Shown: one piece after another, positions 46,093 to 54,815 of the stretch
Numbering within the stretch: the first letter of the stretch is position 1
Layout: every line of letters begins with the position of its first letter
Origin: Nostoc sp. TCL240-02
GTDB taxonomy: Bacteria; Cyanobacteriota; Cyanobacteriia; Cyanobacteriales; Nostocaceae
NCBI RefSeq assembly: GCF_013343235.1
Contig: NZ_CP040094.1
Coordinates: 3,162,501-3,226,500, forward strand
Direction of reading: 5' to 3'
DNA: 64,000 nucleotides
The notes under the pieces: generated by a model
Databases searched by the model: none
Told to the model about the DNA's origin: nothing
What the model saw: the letters and a program-made list of their open reading frames with translations, nothing else
Translations under genes and position numbers: made by a program

Positions 46093-47235
46093 TTAATTCC
46101 CCCTTCTTGTCCGAGGCAAAATTACAGAAAATTGCGCTCCCCTTTCTGATAAAGCTTGTGCCCAAATACTGCCTTGATGATCCAAAACGATTTTTTTAGC
46201 AATAGTTAAGCCTAGTCCTGTACCTCCTTTACGCCGAGAATAAAATGGGGTAAATACTTTTTGTAGATCCTCTTGAGATAATCCTGATCCTTGATCTGAA
46301 ACTTTCATTAAAACTTCATCTTGAAAAATTTGCCAGCTACAGGTAATGGTTCCTGAGTTAGGACTGAAATGAACAGCATTACTGAGGATATTATCAAAGA
46401 CTTGTTTCATTTGTAATTTGTCCATGTTCAGTATCGTTGATGTATCGGGAATCAATATTTCAACTTTTTTCTGATTAATTAAAGGTTGTAAATTTGTGAT
46501 ACTTTCAACGAACAAACTTCTTAAATCTTGAGGTTTTACCCTTAATTTTGCTCCTTGTCCACAATCAATAAGCTCATTTAAATTAGTATCTAAATCTTGT
46601 ATACTTTCCCTAACGATCGTTGCTTGCCCTTGCCAAAGGCTATCCTCTAAACCTAGGCATAAGTTATGTGCATACAATCCTATAAGCCCTAGAGAGTTAC
46701 GCAATTGATGACCTATCCGATGCAAGATATCTTCTAAAAGTTGAATTTCAGTTTTTTGTCTTCCATAGTCTAAGTAGATATCTACATACTTACTCAAAAG
46801 TATAGCAGAGCGTTTTACATATAATTGCAAACTCTCTGACAGAGGTTTATGAGTAATGATTTGAATGTATTCAGGTTTTTGATTTCTATAGGCGATAGGG
46901 CAAATGTAAGAAATAGATGAAAAATCTTTCAGCTTAAATTCATGCAAAGTCAAAGCAGGCGGAAAATCTGTCAGCCATGCTTCTGAACGTAAATAAGCTA
47001 AAGTTTTCGGGGAAAAAGGAGCTTGGTCTTGACCATAATTGATAACTTCCTGATGATTTTTCAGCAAGCAATCATAATAGACAATCCGAGCGAAAAAAAT
47101 TGGATATTGACTAGTTAACTGCTGAGACTCTAGCTGACAAAAGCTCTGAACATCTGAGGAATTCAAATAATTCGAGCCATTCTCTAGTTTTTGTACAGAA
47201 AAGCCTAGTGTCATAGCTTCACTCGCTTTTTGCAA
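46093..47235 (-). CDS. Sensor histidine kinase, partner of the NarL regulator
   Basis: 380 residues, no membrane span. Residues 1-155 are a GAF-like cytoplasmic input region of unknown ligand. The phosphoacceptor His176 is in HRIGHQLRNSLGLIGLYAHN. The HATPase domain shows N box DNILSNAVHF, G1 DQGSGL and G2 GTGLGLTIAK, with F box FTPFYSRR. The gene starts the minus-strand signalling run and its product probably phosphorylates the adjacent regulator. Confidence 0.9.
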   Translation of the reverse strand: MQKASEAMTLGFSVQKLENGSNYLNSSDVQSFCQLESQQLTSQYPIFFARIVYYDCLLKNHQEVINYGQDQAPFSPKTLAYLRSEAWLTDFPPALTLHEFKLKDFSSISYICPIAYRNQKPEYIQIITHKPLSESLQLYVKRSAILLSKYVDIYLDYGRQKTEIQLLEDILHRIGHQLRNSLGLIGLYAHNLCLGLEDSLWQGQATIVRESIQDLDTNLNELIDCGQGAKLRVKPQDLRSLFVESITNLQPLINQKKVEILIPDTSTILNMDKLQMKQVFDNILSNAVHFSPNSGTITCSWQIFQDEVLMKVSDQGSGLSQEDLQKVFTPFYSRRKGGTGLGLTIAKKIVLDHQGSIWAQALSERGAQFSVILPRTRRGN

Positions 47236-47884
47236 CCAAATATTTTACTCTTCTGCTAATCAGTATAAAATTATGCAGCCTCAGTAATGTTTATTTTTTT
47301 ATTAAGTTATCTTCTTGGATGCTTAATACAAAGAATTATTAAGTTTATATTCATAGGCACTTCTCGTTTACTTAAGTATTTATAGGTACGTAGCGTTTTT
47401 ATTTATTACATTAAGACAAGTATTGTGAGGATAAGCATATCGCTCGCCCCACAAGACAAAATGTAGTGCGTCCGATTAATAACTGCCCCAGACTAATCTA
47501 CAAACTGAAATTGCTGCTTTTCGGATTTTTGAAAATCTAATATCTTCCTGCCCTCCATCATTTAGAGAAGGAGAGCAGGAGGCAGGGGGATGAGGGGGAC
47601 AAGGAGGACAAGGAGGACAAGGAGGACAAGGAGGACAAGGAGGACAAGGAGGACAAGGGGAGAACTTATTCAACAAGTCTCTCTCTTGTCTCCCCTCTCT
47701 TCCTTGTCCCCCCTATCTCTTATCAATGCCCAATACTTCTCTACGAGAGGCTGCGCCAACGGCTTCGCTCAGTACAAGTTCCCGATTCCCAATTGAAAAA
47801 ATATCGACAAAAGTCTAATTAACTTTAGAAGGCTGATACATATACTGTAGATGCATCTGGATTAGCTACCAGCAGAACACCTTC
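47236..47884. other. 649-bp divergent regulatory region between eCIS halves
   Basis: No supported gene. It must contain promoters for the minus-strand signalling run and for the plus-strand sheath/tube block. It holds the 9-bp tandem repeats at 47597-47660 and a dispersed repeat at 47736-47775. Confidence 0.5.
47597..47660. repeat. 9-bp tandem repeat (GGACAAGGA), about seven copies
   Basis: GGACAAGGA runs in tandem with no interruption and is followed by related CTTGTCTCCCC and CCTTGTCCCCC sequences that could pair with it. It is a minisatellite of the kind seen in Nostoc spacers. Confidence 0.9.
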
Positions 47885-48724
47885 ATGCTTATCTTCGTTC
47901 TTCAAACTTTAGCCGATATTCTAGCTGGAGGAACCTCACTTACCAGTACAGAGCAAATTGACTTTAGCCATCCTGGTAATCGTAGGGAAGAGGGAGCAGG
48001 CCCGACTCTCAATTTATACATTTTTGATATACGTGAGAGCAAGCAGGTACAACATTCTGGTAGGCAAGTTGAACGCAAGCTAACACGCGCTCTACAACCT
48101 GCCACTGTAAATTGGGCACCGGCTTGGTTTGATGTTTCACTGCTATTAACAGCCTGGGATAGAACAGCTTTAGGGGAGCATCACTTTATCAGTGAGGCAT
48201 TGGCTGTGCTGTTGCGCCATCGCACCTTGGAAGAGGAGTTTTTAGTTCCTGAATTACGGGGCTATGGTAATTTGAACATGACAGTTGCCCTAGAGCCGCC
48301 AATTGAAATTGGCTCTTTATGGAGCGCTCTCAATGTGCCATTGCGTTCAGCCTTATATCTGACAGTTACAATCCCCTTCGAGCCACAACCTACTCCAGTA
48401 CCTTTGGTTTGGGAGCGGATTTTCAATTTGCGAAATCAATTGTCTCGTGATAGCGACAGTCTAGTATTAACCAGGCGAGTTGCGATCGCGGGTATTGTCA
48501 AAAGTGCGGTGACAAATCTGCCGTTGGTAGCGACAGAAGTAGCTGTGAGGGGAACTGAAAAATCCATATTAACCACTAAAGAAGGGCTGTTCTTTTTTGA
48601 AGACCTTCATTTAGGTAATTATGTTTTGACTCTGAATCATCCTGGCTATTTACCCCAAAACGTCAATGCATTGGTAGATAACCAAAGTAATACTTTCAAA
48701 GAAATATTTCTAACTCCTGAATAA
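47885..48724 (+). CDS. eCIS Pvc16/DUF4255-family protein with carboxypeptidase-regulatory tail
   Basis: 279 residues. Residues 1-185 (LQTLADILAGGTSLTSTEQI ... GPTLNLYIFDIRES ... LLLTAWDRTALGEHHFISEA) match the Pvc16/DUF4255 family, the tail terminator (Afp16-like) that caps tube and sheath. Residues about 200-279 (VAIAGIVKSAVTNLPLVATE to LTLNHPGYLPQNVNALVDNQ) are a carboxypeptidase-regulatory-like beta-sandwich. The fusion places a small adhesion-type domain at the cap end. It is the first gene of the sheath block, 30 bp before the sheath gene. Confidence 0.88.
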   Translation: MLIFVLQTLADILAGGTSLTSTEQIDFSHPGNRREEGAGPTLNLYIFDIRESKQVQHSGRQVERKLTRALQPATVNWAPAWFDVSLLLTAWDRTALGEHHFISEALAVLLRHRTLEEEFLVPELRGYGNLNMTVALEPPIEIGSLWSALNVPLRSALYLTVTIPFEPQPTPVPLVWERIFNLRNQLSRDSDSLVLTRRVAIAGIVKSAVTNLPLVATEVAVRGTEKSILTTKEGLFFFEDLHLGNYVLTLNHPGYLPQNVNALVDNQSNTFKEIFLTPE

Positions 48725-48754
48725 TTAGCTTTTTACTGACTTGGAGAGACTTTC

Positions 48755-50416
48755 ATGGCTAGACTTGATTACTTTGCTCCTGGTGTCTATATCGAAGAAA
48801 TCGACCGAGGTAGCCGACCAATTGAAGGTGTTAGCACGGCAGTTGCCGGATTTGTAGGCTTTACAGAAGACGTTCGCGGTGGGGCTGAGTTATACAAGCC
48901 CATGCTAGTAACCACTTGGACGCAATACTTAAACTATTTTGCTCGTCCCAACTCTGACGGCTTCACCGACTTCAACGCCTATTTACCATTTTCAGTCTAC
49001 GGCTACTTTATGAATGGTGGCGGTCGTTGCTGGGTAACAAGTATTGGCACTCAATTACCAGGCGCACCCAGACCAGCAACTCCAGAACCGGCTACCCTTA
49101 GAATCAACTCTAGAGGTAATCGTCCAGCCCTCCGCTTTACTTTGCGTCCTGAGCAAGCATCAGGCGGATTGGTAAATCTCGTCATTATTGATGGTTCACC
49201 CCGGGCCCTACCGGAAGGTACTGAAGGAGAAGCGCCTCCAAATACGGGTGAATATTTCACCATTCAAATTCGTCGGGGAGATGAACTTTTAGAGCAATAT
49301 GAAAACTTGAGCATGAACCGCGAGCCTAATGCTCAAGTTGCAACTTATGCGCTGGCAGCATTGAGAAATTCGATGTATGTCACTGTAGAAGACATCACTC
49401 AAAGTGGACAGCCTTTAGCTCGTCGCCCCGTTAATGGTCAATATGAACTAGCGCCGCCCATTGTTGCTGCCCCACCCGATAGATTTTCGCAAAATTTAGA
49501 AGGGGTTCGAGACGATCGCACCGGGGTACGCGGTATCTTTGAAGTTGATGAAATCACAATGCTGGCTTGTCCTGATGTGATGCGGGCTTATCAAGAGCAG
49601 GTACTGAATTTAGATCAAGTCCACGGCATCATCGAACTGATGATTAGTATGTGCGAGGGTTCTGCCAGTGGCGATATTCCCAATCCGCCCAACCGCATGG
49701 TTGTACTTGATGCGCCACCGGATGCCGTCAAACCTCAGCAAGTAGTGGAGTGGTTGAATAGATTTAACCGTCGTTCGATGTTTGCGGCCCTTTATTATCC
49801 TTGGATTAAAGTACCTAATCCACGCGATCGCGGTAATCCAATTTTAGTACCTCCTTGTGGCCATGTGATGGGTGTTTGGGCCCGCACCGACGAAACCAGA
49901 GGAGTTTATAAAGCGCCTGCAAATGAAGTTCCCAGAGGCGTAATTGGTTTGGGCTATGAAACAAACTTCCGCGAACAAGAACTATTAAACCCCTTGGGGA
50001 TAAATTGTATTCGCAGCTTCCCCAACCGAGGTATCCGCATTTGGGGCGCACGCACTCTAGTTGAGCCAGATAAAACAGAGTGGCGTTACATCAGTGTGCG
50101 TCGGTTAATTAGCTATATCGAAAAATCCCTAGAACTGGGGACTCAGTGGGTAGTTTTTGAACCGAACGACCAAGATTTATGGGCGCGTGTCACCCGCACC
50201 GTCAGTAATTTCTTAGAGCGTATTTGGCGTGAAGGTGCTTTATTTGGCGCGTCTCCAGCACAAGCATTTTATGTGAAGTGTGACGAAGAATTGAACCCAC
50301 CAGAAACCAGAATTTTAGGACGTTTATATATTGAAGTCGGTGTTTGTCCAGTCAGACCGGCTGAATTTGTTGTTTTCCGCATCAGCCAATGGAATGGCAT
50401 TGAAGATAGCGAATAG
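48755..50416 (+). CDS. eCIS contractile tail sheath protein
   Basis: 553 residues. The start DYFAPGVYIEEIDRGSRPIE with GVSTAVAGFVGFTEDVRGG is the phage tail sheath hallmark. C-terminal features GIRIWGARTLVEPDKTEWRY, ISVRRLISYIEKSL and PAEFVVFRISQW are also diagnostic. An inserted region (about 100-270) is variable between systems. This protein contracts to drive the tube. One sheath gene is seen, whereas Afp and PVC have several. A good ribosome site (GGAGAG) lies 7 bases before the ATG. Confidence 0.97.
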   Translation: MARLDYFAPGVYIEEIDRGSRPIEGVSTAVAGFVGFTEDVRGGAELYKPMLVTTWTQYLNYFARPNSDGFTDFNAYLPFSVYGYFMNGGGRCWVTSIGTQLPGAPRPATPEPATLRINSRGNRPALRFTLRPEQASGGLVNLVIIDGSPRALPEGTEGEAPPNTGEYFTIQIRRGDELLEQYENLSMNREPNAQVATYALAALRNSMYVTVEDITQSGQPLARRPVNGQYELAPPIVAAPPDRFSQNLEGVRDDRTGVRGIFEVDEITMLACPDVMRAYQEQVLNLDQVHGIIELMISMCEGSASGDIPNPPNRMVVLDAPPDAVKPQQVVEWLNRFNRRSMFAALYYPWIKVPNPRDRGNPILVPPCGHVMGVWARTDETRGVYKAPANEVPRGVIGLGYETNFREQELLNPLGINCIRSFPNRGIRIWGARTLVEPDKTEWRYISVRRLISYIEKSLELGTQWVVFEPNDQDLWARVTRTVSNFLERIWREGALFGASPAQAFYVKCDEELNPPETRILGRLYIEVGVCPVRPAEFVVFRISQWNGIEDSE

Positions 50417-50563
50417 GGCATTGGGCATTGGGCATGGGGTATTGGTCAATAATTAATAGTTCTTCTTCCCCTGCTCCCCCTGCCTCCCCTGCTCTCTACT
50501 CCCCCATTCCCCATTCCCAATTCCCAATTCTCAAATTAATCACACACAAAGGAGTCCAAAAGT
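50417..50563. repeat. GGGCATTGGGCATGGGG-type spacer repeats
   Basis: Spacer made of GGGCATTGGGCAT and CCCCATTCCCCATTCCC runs, typical Nostoc short tandem repeats, separating sheath from tube genes. Similar runs lie at 51980-52139 and 25925-25960. Confidence 0.7.
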
Positions 50564-51019
50564 ATGGCAGGCGAATTTTTAACCTCTTGTAAATTTTACT
50601 TTGAGGCTGACGGCATTACTGATAAATTCATCAAAGAAATTAGTGGCTTAGGCGTTGAGAATACTCCAGCGCAAGAAGTCCACGGTTCATCTAAAGGCGC
50701 TAAACTAATGCGTCAAGCTACACCAACTGTTGTCAAATTTACCAATATTACAGTAAAAGTCATCGCCACTGATGATATAGACCTTTATAAATGGTATCAA
50801 GACTGTAACGAAGACATGGGAGACCCTCGGAAGTGGTCACAGAAGCGTAAAACTGGTTCAGTGGTTGCTTATGACCAACAAGGCTCTGAAAAAGCACGCT
50901 GGAACATTGTCAATTGTTATCCCTGTAAATACACGGGGCCTACCTTAACCGCCTCTGGTGGTGATATGGCGAATGAAACAGTTGAATTGGTTCACGAAGG
51001 AATTAAACGAATCAAATAA
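50564..51019 (+). CDS. eCIS inner tube protein (Afp1-like)
   Basis: 151 residues, usual tube length. CKFYFEADGITDKFIKEISG starts the gp19-like beta-barrel; GSSKGAKLMRQATPTVVKFT and DIDLYKWYQDCNEDMGDPRK follow. It should stack as hexamers within the sheath. The gene is directly after the sheath gene, with GGAGTCC ahead of the ATG. Confidence 0.93.
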   Translation: MAGEFLTSCKFYFEADGITDKFIKEISGLGVENTPAQEVHGSSKGAKLMRQATPTVVKFTNITVKVIATDDIDLYKWYQDCNEDMGDPRKWSQKRKTGSVVAYDQQGSEKARWNIVNCYPCKYTGPTLTASGGDMANETVELVHEGIKRIK

Positions 51020-51039
51020 TCGTAATTATGTAAAGCCTG

Positions 51040-51118
51040 CGGCATAGCTTTGCTTAGAGCGTAGCGGTAGCAAGTCCGCAAGCTTCATTACGAATTACGA
51101 ATTACGAATTACGAATTA
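51040..51118. repeat. Dispersed repeat between tube genes
   Basis: GCCTGCGGCATAGC and GAGCGTAGCGGTAGCAAGTC, then four copies of TTACGAA. The same family as 46021-46092. Confidence 0.5.
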
Positions 51119-51125
51119 TTTAACA

Positions 51126-51620
51126 GTGGTACAATCCGCAAGCCGAATTCCAGAAGTTCTTACGGCCCATCGGTTCTATTTAGAACTGACACTAGAAGGT
51201 CAAAACGATGCCAATTGCTTCTTTTTGGAGTGTCAAGGCTTCAAAAGAACACAAGAGGTAATTGAAATTTCTGAAGTTACTTCTCAAACCTGGGGTAAAA
51301 AAGGGCAATCAAAAGGCCAGGTGGTGAGAACTAAGCTTCCTAGCAATCCTAAGAGTGGTAATCTCACTCTGCGTAGAGGTACTACCAACTCTATGGATTT
51401 TTGGAAGTGGTTTGAAAAAGTTGAAAAAGGTAATTGGTCTGAGCAACGTAGACTTGTTGCTTTGTCTATTTATAATCAGGCAAATCAAGAAATAGCTAGA
51501 TTTGAATTAGCCGGTGCTTGGCCTGCAAGTTACAAGATTGCCGATGTTAACGCCCGCAGCCATGACATCGAAATTGAGGAAGTGGAGGTTGCTTTTGAGG
51601 AATTTAAACGTGTGAAGTAA
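51126..51620 (+). CDS. eCIS second tube protein (Afp5-like)
   Basis: 164 residues beginning at GTG (51126-51128). HRFYLELTLEGQNDANCFFL then ECQGFKRTQEVIEISE, and NLTLRRGTTNSMDFWKWFEK place it in the TIGR02241 tail family. Afp5-type proteins form the first tube ring on the baseplate. The ribosome site is weak (TTAACA), so it may be translated less than the main tube protein. It is 12 bp from the following chaperone-like gene. Confidence 0.87.
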   Translation: MVQSASRIPEVLTAHRFYLELTLEGQNDANCFFLECQGFKRTQEVIEISEVTSQTWGKKGQSKGQVVRTKLPSNPKSGNLTLRRGTTNSMDFWKWFEKVEKGNWSEQRRLVALSIYNQANQEIARFELAGAWPASYKIADVNARSHDIEIEEVEVAFEEFKRVK

Positions 51621-51631
51621 TTAGGAGAAGT

Positions 51632-51979
51632 ATGTTTCCCACAGAGTTTGAATTTACATTGCCAAAGGGGTATCTAGACTCTGAAGGCAACCTCCACCGC
51701 AAAGGTGTAATGCGGTTATCAACGGCGATAGACGAGATTGCACCCTTGCGTGACCCACGTGTTAAAGCTAATCCTGTTTATGCCACAATTATTATCTTGT
51801 CACGAGTGATTACTCACTTGGGTGCTTTATCAGAAGTGACTCCTGCAATAGTAGAAAACTTTTTTGCCCAAGATTTAAATTACCTCCAAGATTTTTATCG
51901 GCGAATTAATGGCTTGGAAGGTGAAACTTCCATACCAGAAGATACAATAAACGCCCCCGAAGCACTCCTTCATAATTGA
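51632..51979 (+). CDS. T4 baseplate hub chaperone-like protein, copy 1
   Basis: 115 residues. FPTEFEFTLPKGYLDSEGNL with HRKGVMRLSTAIDEIAP and RDPRVKANPVYATIIILSRV is the pattern of the T4-type baseplate hub assembly chaperone/gp26-like family in cyanobacterial eCIS loci. The paralogue is at 52140-52523. GGAGAAG precedes the ATG. This copy ends in PEALLHN and lacks the C-terminal two-cysteine segment of the other. Confidence 0.78.
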   Translation: MFPTEFEFTLPKGYLDSEGNLHRKGVMRLSTAIDEIAPLRDPRVKANPVYATIIILSRVITHLGALSEVTPAIVENFFAQDLNYLQDFYRRINGLEGETSIPEDTINAPEALLHN

Positions 51980-52139
51980 ATTGGGCATGGGGCATGTGGC
52001 ATGGGGCATAGGGATATGAGGGAGATGAGGAAAATGGGAAAAAGAACTATTGATTATTTTGCCCAATGCCCAATTCCTAATTCCCAGTCCCCAATCCCCA
52101 GTTCCCAATCCCCAGTCCCCAATCCCCAGTCCCCAAATT

Positions 52140-52523
52140 ATGCCCCGTAAAAAGGATACTCTCTCCACAGAATTTGCCTTCACTCTTCCTAGAGGATTGA
52201 GTGATAGCGAACACCGGATACATCGTCATGGGGTGATGCGTTTAGCCACCGCTAAAGATGAAATTTTGGTGCAACAAGAGCGCAGAGTTCAAGAAAATCC
52301 AGCTTACGGTGTTTTGGTAATGCTTGCACGGGTTATTACTCGCTTAGGCAGTCTTAATTCTGTTAGCCCTGATTTACTTGAAGAACTTCTTCTACATGAC
52401 ATTGCCTATCTCCGAGAATTTTATAATCGAATCAATCAGCAAGGCGATGTACATATTCCGACACAATGTCCCCGTTGTAATACTCAATTTTCGGTGGAGC
52501 TAGAACTAGCGGGGGAGTCGTAA
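52140..52523 (+). CDS. T4 baseplate hub chaperone-like protein, copy 2
   Basis: 127 residues from MPRKKDTLSTEFAF. FTLPRGLSDSEHRIHRHGVM and RLATAKDEILVQQERRVQEN align with copy 1. The C-terminus adds QCPRCNTQFSVELELAGES with a CxxC pair that may bind zinc. An in-frame ATG 90 bases upstream lies in spacer repeats and is rejected. Its stop overlaps the conserved part of the next small gene. Confidence 0.8.
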   Translation: MPRKKDTLSTEFAFTLPRGLSDSEHRIHRHGVMRLATAKDEILVQQERRVQENPAYGVLVMLARVITRLGSLNSVSPDLLEELLLHDIAYLREFYNRINQQGDVHIPTQCPRCNTQFSVELELAGES

Positions 52524-52669
52524 GCTACCCCTCTGATACTTTATATGAGGAGGTAGCTTTTATTGCTTATCATTTCCACTGGTCACAAGATGATATTTTA
52601 AATTTAGAACATACTACCCGTCAGCGCTGGGTAACAGAAATCAATAAAATTAACCAAAAATTAATATGA
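52487..52669 (+). CDS. DUF6760-like small eCIS protein, non-canonical start
   Basis: Reads VSYPSDTLYEEVAFIAYHFH, then WSQDDILNLEHTTRQRWVTE and INKINQKLI, ending TGA at 52667-52669. I recall this YEEVAFIAYHFHW protein from other cyanobacterial eCIS loci. In this frame there is no ATG, GTG or TTG between the stop at 52478-52480 and the conserved start. ATT at 52487 is one candidate; a -1 slip on GCG-GGG-GAG (52508-52516) in the preceding gene would also fuse the frames. TGA overlaps the ATG of the FHA gene at 52666, indicating coupled translation. Confidence 0.7.
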   Translation: MFGGARTSGGVVSYPSDTLYEEVAFIAYHFHWSQDDILNLEHTTRQRWVTEINKINQKLI

Positions 52670-54657
52670 AAGTAAAAGTTAGCTACTCACCAAATCTAAG
52701 TGAAGTCAATGAAGTTGACCTGACCACAGAAACTCCAACGAGAGGAGAATGGTTAATAGGTCGTTCTCCTGATTCTGATTTAGTCTTAGACAGTCCTGAT
52801 ATTAGTCGGGTACATGCTAAGTTTTTTGTTAAAGCTGGAAATTACTACTTCTCTGACCTTGGCAGTAGAAATGGCTCAATATTTAATGGAAAACAAGCCG
52901 AAAAAGATCGACCATATTCTTTGAGTGATGGAGATATTATCAGGATTGCAGATTATGTTTTGATTTTGGAAGCAGTTGCTCCTGCTTATGAGCAACCAGA
53001 GACAGTCTTTAGAATTATAGACCCTTCACTGTTTTCTCGGCCGCGATCGCCTGAAAATATCAGCGCTGCCAATGTTGTTAATCCATCCCCAGAAGTAGTT
53101 AGCGAAGTTCCAGCGCCTATTACTCCCGAATTAGAAACACCTTCTCCAGAAGTCAGCGAAACCTCCGAAGTTGTTGCTACTCAAAGTGATGATGTCATTC
53201 CAGTTGTTGAGGTAATCGCCCCTGAAAACATCATTCAGTCACCAGAAGCAGTTAGCGAAGTTCCACACGATGTCCATGATGAAATTGTAGATTTGCAATC
53301 AGTTGCGCCAGAAGTTAGTGCAGATGTTGAAGAAGTAGAGGTTCCAGAAGTTAGCGAAACCTCAGAAGTTTCCTCTACTTTAGCCGATGATGCGATCGCA
53401 GCACCTGAAAATATCATCGAAACTTCTGAAGAGGAAATTACACTTCCAGAAGTCACTCACGATGAGATTATAGACTTTCAAACAGCACTGGCGACAGAAT
53501 CTACTTTCGTGCAACGGCGTGATATAAGTAGCATTCCCGAAGCTACTGACCATGAAGATGCAGAGTTAGAAGCAGCATTAGAAGCAGAAGTCACCTTCGT
53601 ACAGCCACGTGATATTTTCCACCAAGTTCCTGCAACCTCCCATGAGGATGCAGAGTTAGAGGCGGCGCTGGAAGCAGAAGTCACCTTCGTACAGCCGCGT
53701 GATATTTTCGGCGAGGTATCTGATGAAGAAAGTACCGTTCTGGAAGTTACTCATAATGAAAATGAAGTAGTAGGTTTAGATACACCAGTCGCAGAAGAAG
53801 TCAGTTTAGAGTTTGGCGAATTTGTTAATGAAGTTACTGAAGAAGAGGAGATTCAGCCGCAAGAACCATTGAGCCAAGCCACACAAGATATCAATGATGA
53901 GTTAGTAGATTTAGATATTTTATTTACGGCAGAAGACAGCACAAATATTGACAAAGTAGAACCTAGTTTCGCTGTTAATGAAACAGGAGGCGAAGTTTCT
54001 GAAGCATTGACGGAGCCTGATAATATCGTTGCAGAAGTTTCTAGCAATCAATACATTGATTTGAATAATCCAACTACAGAAGAAGCCAGCGTAAATGTTG
54101 ATGATGTTGTTCTAGTAAGTGAAGTTTCGGAATTAGCTGATATTCAATCTTGGGAAACAACAGAAAGTGAAGCTCCTGAGAGTGTCAGTCAAACTATTGA
54201 AGAGGTTCCTGAAGTAGAAGCGACTCAATTTGATGAAACTCCAGAAGAAATAAATGTAAGTGAGCCTCCCCAAGTGATTATTGAAAGAAACATAGTACTC
54301 ATCGCTCACGAGAGCAAGAAATCAGAACTTGCTGAATTTGTTTCTCAACATCAGGAATTTTTCTCACAGAGCTTTACAATTACCTGGCCATCTGTTGGCG
54401 AAGTCTTACATCAACAAGCAGGAATAACTATTAGTCAGCAAACCCCCGCACCAATTTCTGGAGGATATCAAACAATTGCTTCATTGGTTGGAGCAGGAGA
54501 AATTTTAGCAGTTATTTTCCTGAGAGATTTGCTGCAACCTCAGCCTGGTCAGGCAAATGAAGAAGCACTGCTTAGATTATGCACTATTAATCAAGTTTTG
54601 CTGGCAACTAATTTGCCAACAGCAGAAGCGATTGTGCATTATCTTAAACATATATAG
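52666..54657 (+). CDS. FHA-domain protein with long acidic region
   Basis: 663 residues. An N-terminal FHA domain (about 20-105) shows GEWLIGRSPDSDLVLDSPDI, SRVHAKFFVKAG and LGSRNGSIFNG. Residues about 125-535 are very acidic and Val/Ser/Glu-rich, with repeated EDAELEAALEAEVTFVQPRD units. The C-terminal 110 residues (NIVLIAHESKKSELAEFVSQ to NQVLLATNLPTAEAIVHYL) form a compact methylglyoxal-synthase-like alpha/beta domain. The ATG overlaps the stop of the preceding eCIS gene, so it belongs to that operon. It probably binds a phosphorylated eCIS or kinase partner. Confidence 0.85.
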   Translation: MKVKVSYSPNLSEVNEVDLTTETPTRGEWLIGRSPDSDLVLDSPDISRVHAKFFVKAGNYYFSDLGSRNGSIFNGKQAEKDRPYSLSDGDIIRIADYVLILEAVAPAYEQPETVFRIIDPSLFSRPRSPENISAANVVNPSPEVVSEVPAPITPELETPSPEVSETSEVVATQSDDVIPVVEVIAPENIIQSPEAVSEVPHDVHDEIVDLQSVAPEVSADVEEVEVPEVSETSEVSSTLADDAIAAPENIIETSEEEITLPEVTHDEIIDFQTALATESTFVQRRDISSIPEATDHEDAELEAALEAEVTFVQPRDIFHQVPATSHEDAELEAALEAEVTFVQPRDIFGEVSDEESTVLEVTHNENEVVGLDTPVAEEVSLEFGEFVNEVTEEEEIQPQEPLSQATQDINDELVDLDILFTAEDSTNIDKVEPSFAVNETGGEVSEALTEPDNIVAEVSSNQYIDLNNPTTEEASVNVDDVVLVSEVSELADIQSWETTESEAPESVSQTIEEVPEVEATQFDETPEEINVSEPPQVIIERNIVLIAHESKKSELAEFVSQHQEFFSQSFTITWPSVGEVLHQQAGITISQQTPAPISGGYQTIASLVGAGEILAVIFLRDLLQPQPGQANEEALLRLCTINQVLLATNLPTAEAIVHYLKHI

Positions 54658-54815
54658 CCCTACTTAATCATTCGTGAGTAACAAGATCCCCGACTTATTA
54701 AAGAAGTTGGGGATTTGCGTATTTCGAGAAAAGTTGCAAATTGCATAGAATAATTTCAATGAGGAAAATTAGGGTAAAAAATATGTATATTTTAAAATAA
54801 AACTTATCTAGAGAA

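Noticed and set aside
47476..47676. Minus-strand frame with poly CPP repeats
   Set aside because: Produced by the 9-bp tandem repeat in all frames; no start context or homology.
52050..52139. Upstream N-terminal extension of the second hub chaperone-like gene
   Set aside because: It is translated spacer repeats (PSPQSPVPNPQSP); the conserved protein begins at 52140.
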